Shown one piece after another: positions 29,113 to 37,312 of a DNA stretch of 64,000 bases. This DNA comes from Pseudoroseicyclus tamaricis (GTDB taxonomy: Bacteria; Pseudomonadota; Alphaproteobacteria; Rhodobacterales; Rhodobacteraceae), in contig NZ_JAAFYS010000001.1 of assembly GCF_012070395.1 (NCBI RefSeq), positions 1,094,001-1,158,000 of the forward strand, given 5' to 3'. A model generated the notes under the pieces. That model saw nothing but the letters and a program-made list of their open reading frames with translations. It did not search any database and had not been told where the DNA came from. The position numbers and the translations under genes were made by a program. Positions within the stretch are counted from its first letter, which is position 1; each line of letters starts with the position of its first letter.

Positions 29113-29345
29113 CCCGTAGGGTGGGTTTCCAACCCACCACTCCTTCACAACTTGGCGGAACATCTGCAGGCGCAGGGCGAGCGCCTGCCCGTGGGGTGGC
29201 GCCGCAACCGCCCCGCGGCGCGCTTTATGCCGGCCAAGCCCCTCTCCGACCCGAGCGAGGCACCAAGCCCCACCAGAGCGCCAGCCCGCCGGGACGGGCA
29301 GGTGCTCGCCCTGCGCCTTTGGCGCGCACCGGGCGGGGGAGAGCT
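29113..29345 (-). repeat. MITE-like intergenic repeat, copy A
   Basis: Starts with the palindrome GGTGGGTTTCCAACCCACC and carries two inverted arms of about 25 bp around GGCGAGCGCCTGCCCGT (near 29170) and ACGGGCAGGTGCTCGCC (near 29294). The core includes CTTTATGCC and GAGGCACCAAGCCCCACCAGAG. It is in opposite orientation to the three tandem copies at 61440-62272. It fills most of the 28994-29427 gap; no gene is seen there, and apparent frames through it are not coding. Confidence 0.8.
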
Positions 29346-29427
29346 CCGGGCGTTTTCGCCACGGGCTCGCCGTCCCGATCTAAGGCGCCGGTGGGAGGCG
29401 CTCCCCCTGCAGGCTTCGAGCCCCCCG

Positions 29428-30486
29428 TCAGTCCCCCCTGGCTCGGCTACCCTTGACCGAGGACCAAAGCGCCGCGCCGATCAGCGCCACGCCGATGAAG
29501 CCGGTAATCACTTCCGGGATGGCCACGAAGGCTTGCAGGTACATGATCACCGAGAGCACGAAGATCGCGTAGAACGCCCCGTGCTCGAGGAAGCGGTATT
29601 GGTTCAGCGTCCCCCGTTCGACCAGCATCACCGTCATCGAGCGGACGTACATCGCGCCGATGCCGAGGCCGATGGCGATGATGAAGATGTTGTGGGAGAG
29701 GGCGAAGGCCCCGACGACACCGTCGAAGGAGAAGCTGGCGTCCAGCACCTCCAGGTAGAGGAAGGCGCCGAGGCCGCCGACCGCCGTCCGCTCTCCGGAG
29801 CGCAAGCCGCCGTCCATGATCGCCCCGCCGGCATCGACCAGCAGGAAGGTGAGCAGACCGTAGGTGGCGGCGATGATGAACTGCCGTCCTTCCTCGGCCG
29901 GCAGCAGGGTGGAGGCGACGACGGCAAGAAGCAGCACGAAGGCCGCCTCGATCCCCCGGATGCGGGCGGCGCCGGCGAGGCGGCGCTCGACGCGGCGGAT
30001 CCAGTGCACGTCCTTCTCGGCGTCGAAGAAGTAGGTGAGCGAGACCATCATCAGGAAGGTCCCGCCGAAGGCGGCGATGGGCAGGTGCGCCTCGTGCATG
30101 AGGTGCGAGTACTCGTCGGGCTGCGTCGCGGCGAGGCGCAGCGCCTCCCACGGGCCGATGCCGGCGGCGACGACGATGATCAGCAGCGGGAAGACGATCC
30201 GCATGCCGAAGACGGCGATCAGGATGCCCCATGTCAGGAAGCGCCGCCGCCAGATCTCGCTCATCGTCTTCAACTTGCGGGCGTTGACGATGGCGTTGTC
30301 GAAGGAGAGCGAGATCTCCAGCACTGCCAGCACGGCGGTGATGAAGAGAAAGGAGAGGGCGGCGGCGGGCGTGCGCCCGTAGATCCAGCCGGTCACCAGC
30401 CCCAGCACCAGGCCGAGGCCGGTGACGAGAAAGGCCCATTTGAAGTAGGAATACGTCGATCGTCCGGGCGTGCCGCTGTCGGGCAT
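29428..30486 (-). CDS. DUF475 family membrane protein (TerC superfamily)
   Basis: 352 residues with about nine hydrophobic segments. Diagnostic TerC-like features are EISLSFDNAIVNARKL in the second helix region and EVLDASFSFDGVVGAFALS in the second half. These two acidic 'SFD' motifs, within membrane helices, are thought to bind metal in TerC relatives. The family is annotated with tellurium resistance or metal handling, but the function is not established. I chose the ATG at 30486 (MPDSGTPGRS), preceded by GGGGA, giving the usual family length; frames reaching 30708 add a low-complexity leader without ribosome site. Divergent from uxaC. Confidence 0.8.
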   Translation of the reverse strand: MPDSGTPGRSTYSYFKWAFLVTGLGLVLGLVTGWIYGRTPAAALSFLFITAVLAVLEISLSFDNAIVNARKLKTMSEIWRRRFLTWGILIAVFGMRIVFPLLIIVVAAGIGPWEALRLAATQPDEYSHLMHEAHLPIAAFGGTFLMMVSLTYFFDAEKDVHWIRRVERRLAGAARIRGIEAAFVLLLAVVASTLLPAEEGRQFIIAATYGLLTFLLVDAGGAIMDGGLRSGERTAVGGLGAFLYLEVLDASFSFDGVVGAFALSHNIFIIAIGLGIGAMYVRSMTVMLVERGTLNQYRFLEHGAFYAIFVLSVIMYLQAFVAIPEVITGFIGVALIGAALWSSVKGSRARGD

Positions 30487-30786
30487 GTCGGGTCCCCATC
30501 TCGGGCGGGCCGGCGCCTGCGCCGATGCCCCTCCCTGCGGCAGTTTCTGGGTCTGCGCCGACATCACAAGCGTGCCGCGAGACGCTTGCCAGAGGGGCCC
30601 GGTCGCCGGGACGGCGCCCGCCGCCCCTGATGCGGCCGTCTTGTCGCAAAAGCCCCTGCCTTCCGCAATCGCCCTGCCGCATCGCCGCCACAGATGACGT
30701 GTTGCCACGCCGCGTCAAGGCCGTTCGCCAAACCCCGGCCGCCCCGGCTCCGGCGAATTGACCCCCCCGCGCGGAGCCCTTAGGCC

Positions 30787-30799
30787 ATTGTCAGACAAT
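30787..30799. promoter_or_regulatory. GntR-type operator upstream of uxaC
   Basis: ATTGTCAGACAAT is a perfect palindrome around one base, matching the TTGT-N3-ACAA pattern of FadR/UxuR-type GntR regulators that control hexuronate genes. It ends 27 bases before the uxaC ATG. No GntR gene is in the window. The remainder of 30487-30826 shows no gene. Confidence 0.6.
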
Positions 30800-30826
30800 C
30801 CGGCCGCGCCCTGAAGGAGACCGCCC

Positions 30827-32236
30827 ATGCCCCGCCTCGACCCCGATAGGCTGTTCCCGCCGGAGGAGCGCACGCGCGCCATCGCCCGCGCGCTCTACGA
30901 GGGCGTGAAGGATCTGCCGATCATCTCTCCCCACGGCCACACCGATCCCTCCTGGTTCGCCGAGAACCAGCCCTTCCCCGACCCGGCGACGCTTTTCGTG
31001 AAGCCGGATCACTACGTCTTCCGCATGCTCTTCAGCCAGGGAGTCTCGCTGGATTCGCTCGGTGTCCCCCGGGCCGACGGGGGAGAGGTGGAGACGGACG
31101 GCCGGGCGATCTGGCGGCGTTTCGCCGAGCATTACTACCTGCTGCGCGGCACGCCCTCCCGCCTCTGGCTCGATTACTCCTTCGAGAACGTCTTCGGCCT
31201 GACCGACCCCTTCGGCCCGGACACCGCCGATGCCTTCTACGATCACATCGACGCCGCCCTGAAGACGGAGGCCTTCCGCCCCCGCGCCCTCTTCGAGCGG
31301 TTCAACATCGAGGCCATCGCGACGACGGAGAGCCCGCTCGACGACCTGCGCCATCACCGCACGATTGCCGAGAGCGGTTGGGGCGGGCGGGTCATCACCG
31401 CCTACCGACCGGACCCGGTGGTGGACCCCGACTTCCCCGGCTTCACCGACAACCTCGCCAAATTCGGCGAGATCGCCGGCGAGGATGTCTCCACCTGGGC
31501 CGGCTACCTCGCCGCGCATCGCAATCGGCGCGCCTATTTCAAGGAGGTGGGCGGCGCCACCTCCTCCGATCACGGCCACCCGACGGCGCATACGGAAAAC
31601 TTGGGCGAGGCGGAGGCCGCCGCGCTCTACGAGACCGTCCGCACAGGACGGGCAAGTGCGGCCGAGGCCGAGGCGTTCCGCGGCCAGATGCTCACCGAGA
31701 TGGCGCGCATGAGCCTCGATGACGGGCTGGTCCTGCAGATCCACCCCGGCTCGCGGCGCAACCATTCGGGCGCGATCCTGCAGAAATTCGGCCGCGACAA
31801 GGGCTTCGACATTCCCGGCCGCACCGATTTCGTGCAGGACCTCAAGCCGCTCCTCGACGCCCACGGGCTCGACACCCGGCTGACGATCATCCTCTTCATG
31901 CTCGACGAGACCACCCAGTCTCGGGAACTCGCCCCGCTGGCCGGTGTCTACCCGGCGCTGCGGCTCGGCCCGCCCTGGTGGTTCTACGACAGCCCCGAGG
32001 GGATGATGCGTTTCCGCCAGAACACGACGGAGACGGCCGGCTTCTACAATACCGTCGGCTTCAACGACGACACGCGCGCCTACCTTTCCATCCCCGCCCG
32101 GCACGATGTCGCCCGGCGGGTGGACAGCGCCTACCTCGCCACGCTGGTCGCCACCGGCCGGCTGGGGGAGGACGAGGCGCACGATGTCGCCCATGACCTG
32201 ACCTACGGGCTGGTCAAGAAAGCCTACAAACTCTGA
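30827..32236 (+). CDS. uxaC: Uronate (glucuronate/galacturonate) isomerase
   Basis: 469 residues, the same length as enterobacterial UxaC. It isomerises D-glucuronate to fructuronate and galacturonate to tagaturonate, the first step of hexuronate use. The metal-binding HGHTDP motif is at about residue 36, WLDYSFENVFGL and TTESPLDDLRHH follow, and the C-terminal WWFYDSPEGMMRFRQ and ETAGFYNTVGFNDDTRA blocks are typical. GGAG precedes the ATG. A GntR-type operator lies immediately upstream, so uronate-responsive repression is likely. The next gene, a dehydrogenase fusion, starts 56 bases on and may share the transcript. No uxuA, uxuB or kdgK is present here. Confidence 0.94.
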   Translation: MPRLDPDRLFPPEERTRAIARALYEGVKDLPIISPHGHTDPSWFAENQPFPDPATLFVKPDHYVFRMLFSQGVSLDSLGVPRADGGEVETDGRAIWRRFAEHYYLLRGTPSRLWLDYSFENVFGLTDPFGPDTADAFYDHIDAALKTEAFRPRALFERFNIEAIATTESPLDDLRHHRTIAESGWGGRVITAYRPDPVVDPDFPGFTDNLAKFGEIAGEDVSTWAGYLAAHRNRRAYFKEVGGATSSDHGHPTAHTENLGEAEAAALYETVRTGRASAAEAEAFRGQMLTEMARMSLDDGLVLQIHPGSRRNHSGAILQKFGRDKGFDIPGRTDFVQDLKPLLDAHGLDTRLTIILFMLDETTQSRELAPLAGVYPALRLGPPWWFYDSPEGMMRFRQNTTETAGFYNTVGFNDDTRAYLSIPARHDVARRVDSAYLATLVATGRLGEDEAHDVAHDLTYGLVKKAYKL

Positions 32237-32292
32237 GAGTGACACGGGGGCCGCGCCATGCACAAAGGGCGCGGCAGGAGAGGGAGAGAGCC

Positions 32293-34284
32293 ATGACCAT
32301 ACGCTGGGGGATCATCGGACCGGGCGGCATCGCCGGCAATTTCGCGACCGGCCTCGCCGGGGCGGACGGGGCGGAGCTGGTGGCCATCGCCTCCCGCTCG
32401 GCCGAGCGGCGCGCCAGCTTCGGCGAGCGCTTCGGCGTCGCCGAGGCGAAGCGATACGACAGCTACGAGGCGTTGCTGGCGGACGAGGACGTCGATGCCG
32501 TCTACATCGCCACGCCGCACCCATGGCACGCCGAGCAGGGGCTGATGGTGATCCGCGCCGGCAAGCACCTGCTCTGCGAAAAGCCCGCCGGTCTCAACGC
32601 CGCCGAGGTGCAGGTGCTGGTCGAGGCGGCGCGGGAGGAGGGCGTCTTCTTTGCCGAGGCCTTCATGTGGCTCTGCCACCCGCAGATCGAGCGGCTCGCC
32701 CAGTTCGTCACCACGCTGGGGCCGGTGCAGCATGTCCGCGCCAGCTTCGGCTTCTCGGCCGCCTTCTCGGAGGAGTCGCGCCTCTACGCGCTGGAGCTGG
32801 GCGGCGGCGGCATCCTCGATGTCGGTGGCTACGCCGTCTCCGCCGTGCGCATGGTCGCTGGGCTGGCGGAGGGGCGCTTCGTCGACCCGGTGACCTTCAA
32901 GGGCACCGGCCGGCTGGGTCAGACGGGGGTCGACGAGGTGGCCTATGGCCTCCTCGGCTTCGAGAGCGGCATCACCGCCGAGGTGTCCTGCGCCGTCGCC
33001 CGCAACATGGAGAACGTCGTCCGCGTGGAATGCGAGAAGGGCACCATCACGCTCCTCGACCCGTGGATCCCGGGGCGGGAGACCGGCCCCTCCGACGCCA
33101 AGCTGCTGATCGAGGAGGGCGGCCAGCGGCGGGAGGAGCAGGTGGTGGCCCCCAAGCAGCTCTACGCCTACGAGGTGGAGGCGGCGAGCCGCGCCATCGA
33201 AGCCGGCCAGACGGCGCTCGCCTTCCCGAAGATGACGCCCGCCGGTTCCATCGGCAACAACGCCGTGCTCGACCGCTGGCGGCAGGAGCTGGGCTACGCC
33301 ACCATTGCCGAGCGGGCGGGGGCGAAGCGCCACCTCTCCGGCACGCTGCCGGCCGGGTTGCCGCGCATCCCGACCGCCGAGATGCCGGGCGCCGGCCCCG
33401 TCAGCCGCCTGATCCTCGGATGCGACAACCGCGAGACGCTGGCGGAGGGGGCGATCCTCTTCGACGCCTTCCGCGAGGCCGGCGGCACCACCTTCGACAC
33501 CGCGCATATCTATGGGCAGGGCCTCTACGAGCGGGTGCTCGGCCAGTGGATCGCCGACCGCGGCGTCGCCGGCGAGGTGACGGTGATCGTCAAGGGCGCC
33601 CATACGCCGTGGTGCGTGCCCGATGCCATCGGCGTCCAGCTCGGCCTCTCGCTCGGCCGGCTGGGGCTGGAGCGGGCGCCTATCTACATCATGCACCGCG
33701 ACAACCCGGATGTGCCGGTCGGCGAGTTCGTCGAGGCGGTGGCGCGCGAGCGCGACGCTGGGCGCATCGGCATCTGGGGCGGCTCCAACTGGACGGCGGC
33801 GCGCTTCAGGGAGGCGGTGGACTATGCTGAGGCGAAGGGGCTGGAGCCGCCGCGCATCCTCAACAACAACCTCAGCCTCGCGGTGATGGACCCGCCGATC
33901 TGGCCGGGCTGCCTCACCTCCAACGATGCCGAGACGCTGGCCTTCCTGCGCGAGAAGGGCGTCGCCCACGTCGCCTGGTCCTCGCAGGCGCGGGGCTACT
34001 TCCTGCCCGCCGCCGAGCGCGGCGAGCTGGAGGAGGAAGGGACGGGGCCCGAGGCCTTCTACGCCTCGCCCGAGAACGAGGAGCGCCTGCGCCGGGCGGA
34101 GGAGCTGGCGGCCAAGCGCGGCGTCTCCGCCCACAATGTCGCGACGGCCTGGGTGCTGGCGCAGAGCTTCCCCAGCTTCGCCGTCATCGGGCCGCGCAGC
34201 CCGCATGAGCTGGCCACCACGCTCCCGGCGCTGGGCGTGGAGCTGACGGCGCAGGAGGCTGCCTGGCTCAACCTCGAAGGGTAG
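32293..34284 (+). CDS. Gfo/Idh/MocA dehydrogenase fused to an aldo-keto reductase
   Basis: 663 residues. Residues 1 to about 335 are a Gfo/Idh/MocA oxidoreductase: NAD(P) motif WGIIGPGGIAGNFA, the HLLCEKPAGLNAAE signature with catalytic lysine, and GGGGILDVGGYAVSAVRM. Residues from about 370 to 663 form an aldo-keto reductase: LILGCDNRETL, TTFDTAHIYGQGLYE with the Asp-Tyr pair, VTVIVKGAHTPW, YIMHRDNPDVP and WGGSNWTAARF. Two redox domains in one chain suggest successive redox steps on one sugar derivative, or internal cofactor recycling; the substrate is unknown. Start at 32293 (GGGAGAG before ATG). Position behind uxaC suggests a uronate or inositol-type substrate. No frameshift is seen at the junction. 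Confidence 0.87.
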   Translation: MTIRWGIIGPGGIAGNFATGLAGADGAELVAIASRSAERRASFGERFGVAEAKRYDSYEALLADEDVDAVYIATPHPWHAEQGLMVIRAGKHLLCEKPAGLNAAEVQVLVEAAREEGVFFAEAFMWLCHPQIERLAQFVTTLGPVQHVRASFGFSAAFSEESRLYALELGGGGILDVGGYAVSAVRMVAGLAEGRFVDPVTFKGTGRLGQTGVDEVAYGLLGFESGITAEVSCAVARNMENVVRVECEKGTITLLDPWIPGRETGPSDAKLLIEEGGQRREEQVVAPKQLYAYEVEAASRAIEAGQTALAFPKMTPAGSIGNNAVLDRWRQELGYATIAERAGAKRHLSGTLPAGLPRIPTAEMPGAGPVSRLILGCDNRETLAEGAILFDAFREAGGTTFDTAHIYGQGLYERVLGQWIADRGVAGEVTVIVKGAHTPWCVPDAIGVQLGLSLGRLGLERAPIYIMHRDNPDVPVGEFVEAVARERDAGRIGIWGGSNWTAARFREAVDYAEAKGLEPPRILNNNLSLAVMDPPIWPGCLTSNDAETLAFLREKGVAHVAWSSQARGYFLPAAERGELEEEGTGPEAFYASPENEERLRRAEELAAKRGVSAHNVATAWVLAQSFPSFAVIGPRSPHELATTLPALGVELTAQEAAWLNLEG

Positions 34285-34300
34285 GGACGGGTGGCAGAGG

Positions 34301-34351
34301 CCGGGGGGCGCTGCCCCCCGGACCCCCCGAGGGTATTTATGGCCAGATGAA
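34301..34351. repeat. G-run/ATTT terminator-like repeat, copy 1
   Basis: A hairpin of GGGGGGC-GCT-GCCCCCC is followed by GGACCCCCCGAGGGTATTTAT and GGCCAGATGAA. It lies between convergent genes (dehydrogenase fusion and bfr) and probably terminates both. The same element occurs at 46841 and 58683; comparable sequences are widespread in Rhodobacterales genomes. Confidence 0.7.
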
Positions 34352-34440
34352 AAGGGGGGACGCGGAGAGCGGCCCGCCAGACGTGCGGACGGGCGCCGGT
34401 TGGGGCGCCCGTGCGTGTCGCTCGATGGGGGAGGGAGGGT

Positions 34441-34926
34441 TTACTCCGCTTCGTCCATCGCGGTGGCGTTGATGATGGCGTAGCGCTCGGCGCCGACACG
34501 GTCATGCAGGTCGATCTGTGTCTCGAGGAAGTCGATATGGCCTTCCTCGTCGGCCAGGAGCTCCTCGAAGAGCTTCATCGAGACGTAGTCGCCGCAATCG
34601 TGGCTGACCTCGCGGGCCTCCTTGTAGAGGGCGCGGGCCTCCTGCTCGGCGGCGAGATCGGCCTCCAGCGTTTCCTTCGGGTCCTGCCCGACGCGGATCG
34701 GGTCGAGCCGCTGCAGGTTGGGATGGCCGCCGAGGAAGATGATGCGCGCCATCAGCTTGTCGGCATGGTGCATCTCCTCGATGCTCTCCGCCCGGCTCTT
34801 GGCCGCCATCTTGCCGAGGCCCCAGTCTTCCTGAAGCTTGAAATGCAGCCAGTACTGGCTGATGGCCGTCAGCTCGCTGCGGAGCGCCCGGTTCAGATAG
34901 TCGATGACCTTGTCGTCGCCCTGCAT
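34441..34926 (-). CDS. bfr: Bacterioferritin
   Basis: 161 residues. Bacterioferritin forms a 24-subunit shell that oxidises and stores iron. All ferroxidase ligands are at canonical positions: E18, E51, H54, E94, E127 and H130, and the haem ligand is M52 in [10 protein letters not shown]. The N-terminus [19 protein letters not shown] matches the family start. Its first 34 bases overlap the end of the upstream ferredoxin gene, so the two are co-translated. Iron control would be expected, but no Irr or RirA motif was identified. Confidence 0.96.
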   Translation of the reverse strand: MQGDDKVIDYLNRALRSELTAISQYWLHFKLQEDWGLGKMAAKSRAESIEEMHHADKLMARIIFLGGHPNLQRLDPIRVGQDPKETLEADLAAEQEARALYKEAREVSHDCGDYVSMKLFEELLADEEGHIDFLETQIDLHDRVGAERYAIINATAMDEAE

Positions 34927-35165
34927 GTCCCTGTCTGTCCTTCTTCCTTGCGTCCGGGGCGGGGTAGCACCGGTACGCGGAGATTATCGTTCCTGCGCAT
35001 GGTGTCGAGGAAGAGGGACATGCAGCCCCCGCATTCCGCCGACTTGCCGAGCGCCCGGTAGACCTTGCCGGGCGTGATGATCGTCGCCGGGTCGGATGCC
35101 CGCATCCAGTCGATGGCGGAGCGGATGTCCCCGTCGGTGATGGACTGGCAGTGACAGACGATCAT
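34893..35165 (-). CDS. bfd: Bacterioferritin-associated ferredoxin (Bfd-like)
   Basis: 90 residues. The four [2Fe-2S] ligands are visible: C4 and C6 in IVCHCQ, C45 and C48 in AECGGC. Bfd donates electrons to bacterioferritin haem to release stored iron as Fe(II). It is longer than the 64-residue E. coli protein by a polar C-terminal tail that coincides with the overlap with bfr. It begins the bfd-bfr unit, divergent from the small membrane protein gene at 35428. Confidence 0.9.
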   Translation of the reverse strand: MIVCHCQSITDGDIRSAIDWMRASDPATIITPGKVYRALGKSAECGGCMSLFLDTMRRNDNLRVPVLPRPGRKEEGQTGTCRATTRSSTI

Positions 35166-35362
35166 GGGCGGCTCTCCGCGCGCGGCCCCCCTCCGGGGCG
35201 GCTCTGGGAGAATCTCTTACGGATTTACTCGGGTAGGTCAACCGCGCCGGCCGTGGCCTCCGATCATACTTCAGCGGCCCGGCGGGCAGGGCGCGGAAAG
35301 GGCGCAGGGGTGGTGCCCCGGCGGGGCGTTTTCGCAACAGGATGTGATCTTGCCAATCTTAT

Positions 35363-35388
35363 GGAACGCTGGCGCGAGAGGCGGCGTT
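35363..35388 (+). promoter_or_regulatory. EcfG-type promoter before the 81-residue membrane protein gene
   Basis: GGAAC (35363-35367), 17 bases, CGTT (35385-35388), 39 bases before the ATG at 35428. A 17-base spacer is also accepted in this promoter class. Confidence 0.6.
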
Positions 35389-35427
35389 AGACCCCTGAAA
35401 GCGATCAGGACCTGAAGGAGACGACGG

Positions 35428-35673
35428 ATGTCTGATGACAGACGCGCCTCCTCTTCATCCTCGCTCTGGGCCGGCCCGATTGTGGTCGGCGTTCTTGTCG
35501 CCATGCTGGCGATCGGATCGATCTGGTACGCGCAAGACAGCGTGTTCGGCGAAGAGAGCGGCACCCTTCTGGTGATGCCGGAGTTCGAAGAGGAGGCGGA
35601 GGAGACGGCGGGGATCGACGTGCGCGCGAGCGACACGATCAGCGCCGATCTGCGCACGAAACAAGGCCAGTAA
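35428..35673 (+). CDS. Small single-pass membrane protein, unknown function, probable stress gene
   Basis: 81 residues. A short polar N-terminus (MSDDRRASSSSS) precedes one hydrophobic segment (about 13-34, WAGPIVVGVLVAMLAIGSIWYA). The remaining residues are acidic (EFEEEAEETAG) and probably periplasmic. I do not recognise the family. GGAG lies before the ATG, an EcfG-type promoter lies upstream and a terminator 44 bases after the stop, so it appears to be a single-gene transcription unit. A role in envelope stress is only an inference from the promoter. Confidence 0.75.
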   Translation: MSDDRRASSSSSLWAGPIVVGVLVAMLAIGSIWYAQDSVFGEESGTLLVMPEFEEEAEETAGIDVRASDTISADLRTKQGQ

Positions 35674-35717
35674 AGGCCGGTGACTTTTCGACGGGTAGGG
35701 TTTCAGGACAGGAATGA

Positions 35718-35742
35718 GGGCCGCAGCGATGCGGCCCTTTTT
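35718..35742 (+). terminator. Rho-independent terminator
   Basis: GGGCCGCA (35718-35725), loop GCGA, TGCGGCCC (35730-35737) and TTTTT. It ends the small membrane protein transcript. Confidence 0.88.
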
Positions 35743-35843
35743 CATGCGCGACTGGCACATATGCGCCGAGGTGGATCCGACGCGCCCGGGGCGCGGGCGG
35801 CGCCACATGGTGCCGGGACCATCCAGTCTGCTGGGGGACGAAA

Positions 35844-35918
35844 TGGAGCGGGCGAAGAGATTCGAACTCTCGACCCTTACCTTGGCAAGGTAATGCTCTA
35901 CCCCTGAGCTACGCCCGC
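35844..35918 (-). tRNA. tRNA-Gly (anticodon GCC)
   Basis: Read on the minus strand the gene begins GCGGGCGTAGCTCAGGGGTA, has the anticodon arm TTACC-TTGCCAA-GGTAA with anticodon GCC, a TTCGAATC T loop and a seven-base acceptor stem GCGGGCG/CGCCCGC. The 3' CCA is encoded. All arms pair normally. Confidence 0.97.
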
Positions 35919-36025
35919 CTCCGTTTCGTGGGGCTCAAATATTCGCCCGCGCCGGGGCCCGCAAGCGAAAAATGATCGCTAGAGGGGGCCTCCGCGGATT
36001 TTCCTCCGGGCAGGCGCGCCGCCGC

Positions 36026-36643
36026 TCAGGCCGGCAGCGCCGGCGCGGGGCGGGTGGGCCGGCGGAGGAGCCATTCGGCGACGAGGAGGTTGGGGACCCA
36101 TGAGCTCCACGCCAGGATGAGCGAGGCGGGTGTGTAGTCGTAATCGTAGAGAATGAGCAGCAGCGGCAGCTGCAGGCGCAGCGTCACCGCTCCGAAGGTG
36201 AGCGCGTAGGAGCGGGTCATCCAGCGGCGGTGTGCCTCCACTCGGCCCGCGAGGATGGCGCGGAGAGCGAGGCCGGTGGTGCCGAGCCAGAAGATCGCCA
36301 GCGTGCCGAAGCCGAGCGCTGCGACGGGACGGCCCTCCGTCGTCACGGCGAGGACGAGGGCGGCGAGGCCGCTGAGCACCACGGATCCCACGTAGAGCCG
36401 CCCGGTGACGCGGTGCAGCCGCGGGCGGCGGGCGCGCAGGCCGGGGAAGAACTGGAATGCGCCAGCAACGAGCGCAATGGGGGCGAGCACGATATGCGCG
36501 GCGAGGAAGGCCTGCCGCGGCGGGGCGTGCAGCGCCGTGACGGTGAAGAACGCCGGCTCCCACCCCAGAAAGACGAAGCGGTAGGAGGCGAGGGCGACGC
36601 CGACGGCGGAGACGGACATCGCGAGCGTGAGGGCGCGGGGCAT
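36026..36643 (-). CDS. DUF2306-like integral membrane protein
   Basis: 205 residues with about six hydrophobic segments. The pattern resembles DUF2306 proteins: an early HIVLAPIALVAGAFQFFPGLR, an HRVTGRLYVGSVVLSGLAAL segment with a conserved histidine, and HRRWMTRSYALTFGAVTLR near the fifth helix. Function unknown. The ATG at 36643 is opposite the TetR gene across about 100 bases holding three operators, so the regulator probably represses it. A longer frame to 37216 overlaps the TetR gene and was rejected. Confidence 0.72.
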   Translation of the reverse strand: MPRALTLAMSVSAVGVALASYRFVFLGWEPAFFTVTALHAPPRQAFLAAHIVLAPIALVAGAFQFFPGLRARRPRLHRVTGRLYVGSVVLSGLAALVLAVTTEGRPVAALGFGTLAIFWLGTTGLALRAILAGRVEAHRRWMTRSYALTFGAVTLRLQLPLLLILYDYDYTPASLILAWSSWVPNLLVAEWLLRRPTRPAPALPA

Positions 36644-36666
36644 GGGGCAGGTACTTCCGGCTGAAG

Positions 36667-36721
36667 TTGACAGTGTCAAGTTGATGTTGTTGACACTGTC
36701 AAGCAAGATTGACGCTGTCAA
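36667..36721. promoter_or_regulatory. Three palindromic TetR operators
   Basis: TTGACAGTGTCAA (36667-36679), TTGACACTGTCAA (36690-36702) and TTGACGCTGTCAA (36709-36721) fill the divergent region. Each is a perfect TTGACA/TGTCAA-type palindrome (the third has one arm substitution). Spacing is 23 and 19 bp. They are the likely binding sites of the adjacent TetR protein, controlling both directions. Confidence 0.82.
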
Positions 36722-36742
36722 GTCGCGTGATACTCCGGGGTC

Positions 36743-37312
36743 ATGGACACACCTTCCCACCGCCGAGACGTGCGCGCCGATCTCATCGCCGCCGGGCTCG
36801 CCATCCTCGACGAGCGCGGCTTCGAGGCGATGACGCTGCGCGCCTGCGCCGCTCGCGCCGGCGTCAGCCATGCCGCGCCTGCGCATCATTTCGAGGGGCT
36901 GCCGGGGCTCAGGGCGGCCATCGCGGCGGAGGGCTTCCGCCGCTTCACCGCGACGATTCTGGAGGAGCGGCGAAAGGCAGGGGAGGACCCGCGGGCGCGG
37001 CTGGAGGCGATCTGCGAGGGCTACCTGCGCTTCGCCCGCGCGCAGCCGGGGCTCTTCAACCTCGTCTTCAACCTCACCTTCGAGCATGTCTCGGAGGGCG
37101 AGGTGGAGGAGGCCGGCGGCGCGGCCTATGCCGTGCTGGCAGAGACCTGCGCGCCCTTCGCGCCGCTGGGCGACAGCGAGGGCTCGACGGAGGCGTTCGT
37201 CTGGTCGCTCGTGCACGGCCGCGCCTGCCTTGAGCTGGCGGGGCGGTTCGACGGCACCGCCGCACCGCCGCCGATGGCGACGATGCTGGCCGGGTTGCGG
37301 CTGAGGGCCTAG
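36743..37312 (+). CDS. TetR/AcrR family transcriptional regulator
   Basis: 189 residues. The N-terminal helix-turn-helix spans about 10-55 (LIAAGLAILDERGFEAMTLR followed by AARAGVSHAAPAHHFEGLPG), with the usual TetR order. The C-terminal ligand domain includes YLRFARAQPGLFNLVF and VWSLVHGRACLEL, the WHG-type (TetR_C_33) pattern. It probably binds the three palindromes directly upstream and represses itself and the DUF2306 gene; the ligand is unknown. Its stop overlaps the convergent pyruvate carboxylase stop by four bases. Confidence 0.88.
   Translation: MDTPSHRRDVRADLIAAGLAILDERGFEAMTLRACAARAGVSHAAPAHHFEGLPGLRAAIAAEGFRRFTATILEERRKAGEDPRARLEAICEGYLRFARAQPGLFNLVFNLTFEHVSEGEVEEAGGAAYAVLAETCAPFAPLGDSEGSTEAFVWSLVHGRACLELAGRFDGTAAPPPMATMLAGLRLRA

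Noticed and set aside
28994-29460. Plus-strand frames between the PQQ dehydrogenase and DUF475 genes
   Set aside because: They lie in repeat copy A and antisense to the DUF475 gene.
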